DNA of 64,000 nucleotides from an uncultured Aquimarina sp. (GTDB lineage: Bacteria > Bacteroidota > Bacteroidia > Flavobacteriales > Flavobacteriaceae): contig NZ_CANMED010000006.1 in the NCBI RefSeq assembly GCF_947496855.1, positions 372,001 to 436,000 of the forward strand. The letters are read 5' to 3'. Made by a program: the position numbers and the translations under genes. Of this stretch, positions 61,112 through 64,000 are shown in pieces. The notes beneath the pieces are model-generated. The model ran no database searches, had not been told where the DNA came from, and saw only the letters and a list, made by a program, of their open reading frames with translations. The stretch's first letter is position 1, and each line of letters opens with the position of its first letter.

Positions 61112-61141
61112 TTATGTTAACACCGTCTTAAATGCTGCTTC

Positions 61142-62905
61142 ATGTTATTAAGGTTTAAAGATTATCTGGGTATATTAGTTGTAAACACTTTTGTTTTTAT
61201 AACGGTACATTCATTTGGTCAGCAGCAGAACTTCGTAATTCCAGATTCATTAGTTAATTACGATTATGATCAGTTGGATGAAAAATTTAATTATTCTTTT
61301 ACATCAGATCCCAAAATAGCACCACTGTACGCAAATACATATCTTCAAAAGGGAATCAATGAAAATGATAACATTCAGCGTGCCTGGGGGAATTATATGT
61401 TAGCACATTTACACCAAAATGTTGATGAAAAAGCATTATTATATTTGGATAAAGCTATTAGCATTAGTAGAAATGAAGATGACTTTTATTTACCGGCAAT
61501 TTTATATATCAATAAAGGTGCTCTATATAGCGCTAAGGGAGATTTAAAACAAGCTTTAGATAATTATATTATAGCAAATACGTATGCTGAAAAGTCTAAA
61601 AATTATTATCACGTTAATATCCTAAAACATAATATTTCTTTAATAAAAAGGAAATTAGGAAAATATGAAGAAGCGATATCATTGCTTAAGGAATGTTTGA
61701 AATTCGAAGAACTTAAAAAAGACAAAAGCAAAAGAGATTCCTTGTCATATCTTTTAACTCTTTCGGAGTTAGTAACAACATATCGTTATAATAATCAACA
61801 TGATGCTGCTTCCGTTCTAAATAAAAAAGCAATGGATTTTGGTGATTACCGTGAAATGGATTTTGTGTTTCAGGTAAATGAAGGGATATTTGAGTATCAA
61901 AAAAGTAATTACGATGGAGCTTTAACCTTATTAGAGAAATCATTACCATATTTTTATATCCCAGAAAACGAGTATTTTTTTGAAAGTTATAATTTAGTAG
62001 ATACTTATCTTTACCTAAGTAAGACATATAGAGCTATGTCTAATGCTAAATTAGCTAATGTTTTTTATAAAAAAACAGATTCAATCTTACAGCTTTCCAG
62101 TTATAAAATTCCAGAAAATGTAGAAGTATATTCTGATATTGTAGGATATTATAAATCAATTGATGATACCGAAAATCAATTATTTTATATTAATCGATTA
62201 TTGTCTTTTGACAGTATATTAGATAAAGATTTTCAAATTATTAATAAAAAAATCACAAATGATTATGATACACCAAAACTAATTGCAGAAAAAGAAGAAT
62301 TAATAAAATCAATAAATGCAAAAAACGATAGCTATCAGGGTTTAATATTAATTTTAGTTAGGACATTAGGGGTAGTACTAATAATCTCGATAGGTTTATT
62401 TATTTACTATTATAAGAAGCGGAAGAAGGATAAGCAAAAATTTGATTTGTTTATGAAAATATCCGAAAATGAACTTAAAGAATCAGTCATAAAACCGTTA
62501 TTAAAGAATAATGGGCCAACATCTTTAGCTGAGACTGGGCTATCAGAAAATATTTTGTCCAGAATATCAAAAAAGTTAGAAGTTTTTGAAAAGAACAGTG
62601 GGTTTGCTGAGTTAAATATTACTACCAATACAATGGCTAAGAGTTTTGAAACAAATACTAAGTATTTGTCAAAATCTATTCAACATATAAAAGGAAAGAG
62701 TTTTATTCAATATATTAATGATCTCAGAATAAATCATGCTATTCAAAGAATTAAGACAGAAAAAAAGTTTCGTAATTATACTATAAAATCAATGGCTAAT
62801 GAATCAGGCTTTAGTAGTTCACAATCTTTTTCTACTCATTTTCGAAAAAAAACAGGAGTGTATCCCTCTTTTTTTATTAAGCAAATCATGAATGTAAAAA
62901 ATTGA
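61142..62905 (+). CDS. Membrane TPR-AraC transcriptional regulator
   Basis: 587 residues: N-terminal signal or anchor (about 9-27), a tetratricopeptide-type helical sensor region (about 75-380; LALHQNVDEKALLYLDKAIS-like repeats), one membrane helix (about 401-424), a basic stretch KKRKKDKQKF, and a C-terminal AraC/XylS domain (about 495-585) with NTMAKSFETNTKYLSKSIQHI and TIKSMANESGFSSSQSFSTHFRKKTGVYPSFF. The sensor would lie outside and the DNA-binding part inside the cytoplasm. It directly precedes a double-glycine-leader peptide gene, and both promoters share an operator motif, so it probably regulates itself and the peptide. Confidence 0.87.
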   Translation: MLLRFKDYLGILVVNTFVFITVHSFGQQQNFVIPDSLVNYDYDQLDEKFNYSFTSDPKIAPLYANTYLQKGINENDNIQRAWGNYMLAHLHQNVDEKALLYLDKAISISRNEDDFYLPAILYINKGALYSAKGDLKQALDNYIIANTYAEKSKNYYHVNILKHNISLIKRKLGKYEEAISLLKECLKFEELKKDKSKRDSLSYLLTLSELVTTYRYNNQHDAASVLNKKAMDFGDYREMDFVFQVNEGIFEYQKSNYDGALTLLEKSLPYFYIPENEYFFESYNLVDTYLYLSKTYRAMSNAKLANVFYKKTDSILQLSSYKIPENVEVYSDIVGYYKSIDDTENQLFYINRLLSFDSILDKDFQIINKKITNDYDTPKLIAEKEELIKSINAKNDSYQGLILILVRTLGVVLIISIGLFIYYYKKRKKDKQKFDLFMKISENELKESVIKPLLKNNGPTSLAETGLSENILSRISKKLEVFEKNSGFAELNITTNTMAKSFETNTKYLSKSIQHIKGKSFIQYINDLRINHAIQRIKTEKKFRNYTIKSMANESGFSSSQSFSTHFRKKTGVYPSFFIKQIMNVKN

Positions 62906-62934
62906 TTTTTAGCTTTATCTATGTTTTTTTTGGT

Positions 62935-62952
62935 CTAAATTCCGGAATTTAG
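62935..62952 (+). promoter_or_regulatory. Perfect 18-bp palindromic operator upstream of the peptide gene
   Basis: CTAAATTCCGGAATTTAG is a perfect palindrome ending 73 bp before the peptide start. Its ATTCCGGAATTTAG core matches the ATTCTGGAATTTGG copies upstream of the regulator, at almost the same distance from the start codon. Confidence 0.7.
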
Positions 62953-62962
62953 AGAACTGTTA

Positions 62963-62994
62963 TTGGTGATATCTATCAATTTCGGCTAGTTTTA
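62963..62994 (+). promoter_or_regulatory. Candidate promoter of the peptide gene
   Basis: TTGG at 62963 and TAGTTTTA (62987-62994; one mismatch to TAnnTTTG) are spaced about 20 bp, as in Bacteroidota promoters. The start codon follows 31 bp later. Confidence 0.4.
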
Positions 62995-63025
62995 CACAAA
63001 GCTAATTTCTTAAAACTAAAAAACA

Positions 63026-63241
63026 ATGGAGTCTAAGTCAAAATTGATTTTAAAAAAGAGCAAAATTTCGAAATTAAACCATCATACTATGTTTTCTATA
63101 AAAGGAGGAACTGGAGTTATTGTGGCGAGCGGTGATAACAATGATGACGATGATGGAGATAAAAGTAGATTAGGAGATCCCTTTTGTCCTCCTAAGACCG
63201 ATACAAAGCCGCCAACTCAACAAGATAATGTTATGGGGTAA
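63026..63241 (+). CDS. Double-glycine-leader peptide, candidate RiPP precursor
   Basis: 71 residues. The leader KLILKKSKISKLNHHTMFSIKGG (about 6-28) fits the Bacteroidota natural-product-precursor pattern (basic, KLN segment, ending IKGG), implying cleavage after Gly28. The predicted core (29-71) has a hydrophobic start, an acidic Asp/Asn run (37-45), a single Cys54 and five prolines (52, 55, 56, 62, 63). There is no Sec signal. A prolyl oligopeptidase lipoprotein starts 4 bp after its stop. No modifying enzyme is visible before the window ends. It may instead be an unmodified exported peptide. Confidence 0.75.
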   Translation: MESKSKLILKKSKISKLNHHTMFSIKGGTGVIVASGDNNDDDDGDKSRLGDPFCPPKTDTKPPTQQDNVMG

Positions 63242-63245
63242 TAGT

Positions 63246-64000
63246 ATGAGATACAATTCAATTATTATTTTGGTATTTTTAATGCTATCGATCTATTCTT
63301 GTAAGCCAAAATTCGATGCTCCTTTGATCGAAGCTAAAGAGGCTGTTGATGAATATCACGGACAAAAAATCATAGATCCTTACAGAAATTTAGAAAATTT
63401 AAAAGACACGACTGTAATTTCTTGGTTACAAGCGCAAGATAACTATGCTTCAGACATACTTAAGAATATTCCAGGAAGGAAAGAATTAATTGAAAAACAA
63501 ATAGCATTAGATAAAAGAAAAGAATTTAATATTAAGCATTTTTCAATTTCTTATGATAGTAAATATTTTTATGTAAAAACATTTACAGATACTCCTGAAG
63601 AAAAACTTTTTATGAGAACAAGCTTACGTGACAAAGAGCAGTTACTTTTCTCATCATTAGATTTTCAGTCAGACTCAGAGGAATCTTATGTTATCAGTTA
63701 TATGCAACCCGATTGGAAAGGGGAAAAAATTGCATTTGGCCTTGCCCAAAAAGGAGAAGAACTGTCCAAAATTATTATACTTGATGTCGCAACCAAACAG
63801 ATTCTTCCGTATGTAATTGAAAATAGTCAGTTATCCATAGGTGGTATACGATGGTTACCGGATAATTCTGGTTTTACTTATCTACACTATACGAATACAG
63901 AGCCTCAGCATCCCGATTACAGTTTAAACTCTAAATGTGTTTTGTATAAATTAGGTAGCGACCCAAAGAAATTAAAAGAGGTATTCTCTATCACAAATAA
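63246..64000 (+). CDS. Prolyl oligopeptidase family serine peptidase, lipoprotein (3' end beyond window)
   Basis: The first 251 residues are present. The signal peptide ends in lipobox IYSC (Cys19), then the S9A N-terminal signature VDEYHGQKIIDPYRNLENL (about 34-52) and the beta-propeller region, including SYDSKYFYVKTF and ISYMQPDWKGEKIAFGLAQKG, up to the window edge. The alpha/beta-hydrolase catalytic domain (Ser-Asp-His) would lie downstream and is not visible. The family cleaves after proline in short peptides. The 4-bp gap to the proline-rich peptide gene strongly suggests co-transcription and possibly a substrate relation. Confidence 0.88.
   Translation, partial: MRYNSIIILVFLMLSIYSCKPKFDAPLIEAKEAVDEYHGQKIIDPYRNLENLKDTTVISWLQAQDNYASDILKNIPGRKELIEKQIALDKRKEFNIKHFSISYDSKYFYVKTFTDTPEEKLFMRTSLRDKEQLLFSSLDFQSDSEESYVISYMQPDWKGEKIAFGLAQKGEELSKIIILDVATKQILPYVIENSQLSIGGIRWLPDNSGFTYLHYTNTEPQHPDYSLNSKCVLYKLGSDPKKLKEVFSITN

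Larger units (their letters stand above)
60694..61141. promoter_or_regulatory. 448-bp divergent regulatory region
   Basis: No credible gene. It carries the two-copy ATTCTGGAATTTGG operator (61030-61065) and a perfect -7 element TACATTTG (61104-61111) of the regulator gene. The remainder, towards the small secreted protein, shows nothing I can name. Confidence 0.5.

Overview
The window looks like a chromosomal piece of a marine flavobacterium (Bacteroidota, Flavobacteriaceae; Aquimarina-like is a guess). Signs are low GC, TonB-dependent receptors with an N-terminal carboxypeptidase-regulatory-like domain, type IX secretion (T9SS) sorting domains, GLPGLI/DUF4271/DUF4296 proteins, TAnnTTTG -7 promoter elements, and few Shine-Dalgarno sequences. 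I saw no rRNA, tRNA, insertion sequence, prophage or CRISPR array, but I did not run a covariance-model search. Both edge genes are cut: ftsX at the left, a prolyl oligopeptidase lipoprotein at the right.

Layout. 1-16 kb is mostly housekeeping: ftsX, a panE-like reductase, leuS, a SemiSWEET transporter, alanine dehydrogenase, a saccharopine dehydrogenase family enzyme with an Lrp regulator, ATP-dependent PEP carboxykinase, uroporphyrinogen-III synthase, a polyprenol-phosphate mannosyltransferase and dihydroorotase. 17-21.5 kb holds a TPR-CHAT protease-like protein, divergent from an ECF-type sigma factor and a membrane-anchored TPR partner. 21.5-28.2 kb has tyrS, an astacin lipoprotein, a YHS-domain gene with a truncated tandem copy, a LuxE-like protein, a protein that is little more than a T9SS sorting domain, and a MATE exporter. 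28.5-31.7 kb has two paralogous T9SS cargo proteins.

32-47.6 kb looks like a phosphate locus. Two tandem paralogous modules (TonB-dependent receptor plus beta-helix-like lipoprotein) lie next to a PiT phosphate transporter fused to a PhoU-like domain and a PhoB/PhoR-type two-component pair. In the upstream regions, TAAC(ATT) motifs recur with an 11-bp period, as in PhoB/PhoP boxes. My hypothesis is that the receptor modules are an outer-membrane phosphate or organophosphate uptake system controlled by the adjacent two-component system.

47.5-56.9 kb returns to ordinary genes: a glycosyltransferase, trmB, a LysE exporter, an alkyltransferase-like protein, an Mrp/ApbC ATPase plus NifU-type protein, an acyltransferase, a membrane AraC regulator and a metallophosphoesterase. 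57-64 kb holds a TonB-receptor/GLPGLI/small secreted protein cluster, divergent from a membrane TPR-AraC regulator. The regulator is followed by a small peptide with a double-glycine leader and a proline-rich tail, and then a prolyl oligopeptidase lipoprotein. The regulator and peptide promoters share an ATTCyGGAATTTrG operator at the same distance from the start codon. This is the best candidate for an undescribed system: a ribosomally made peptide, a proline-specific peptidase and a dedicated regulator.
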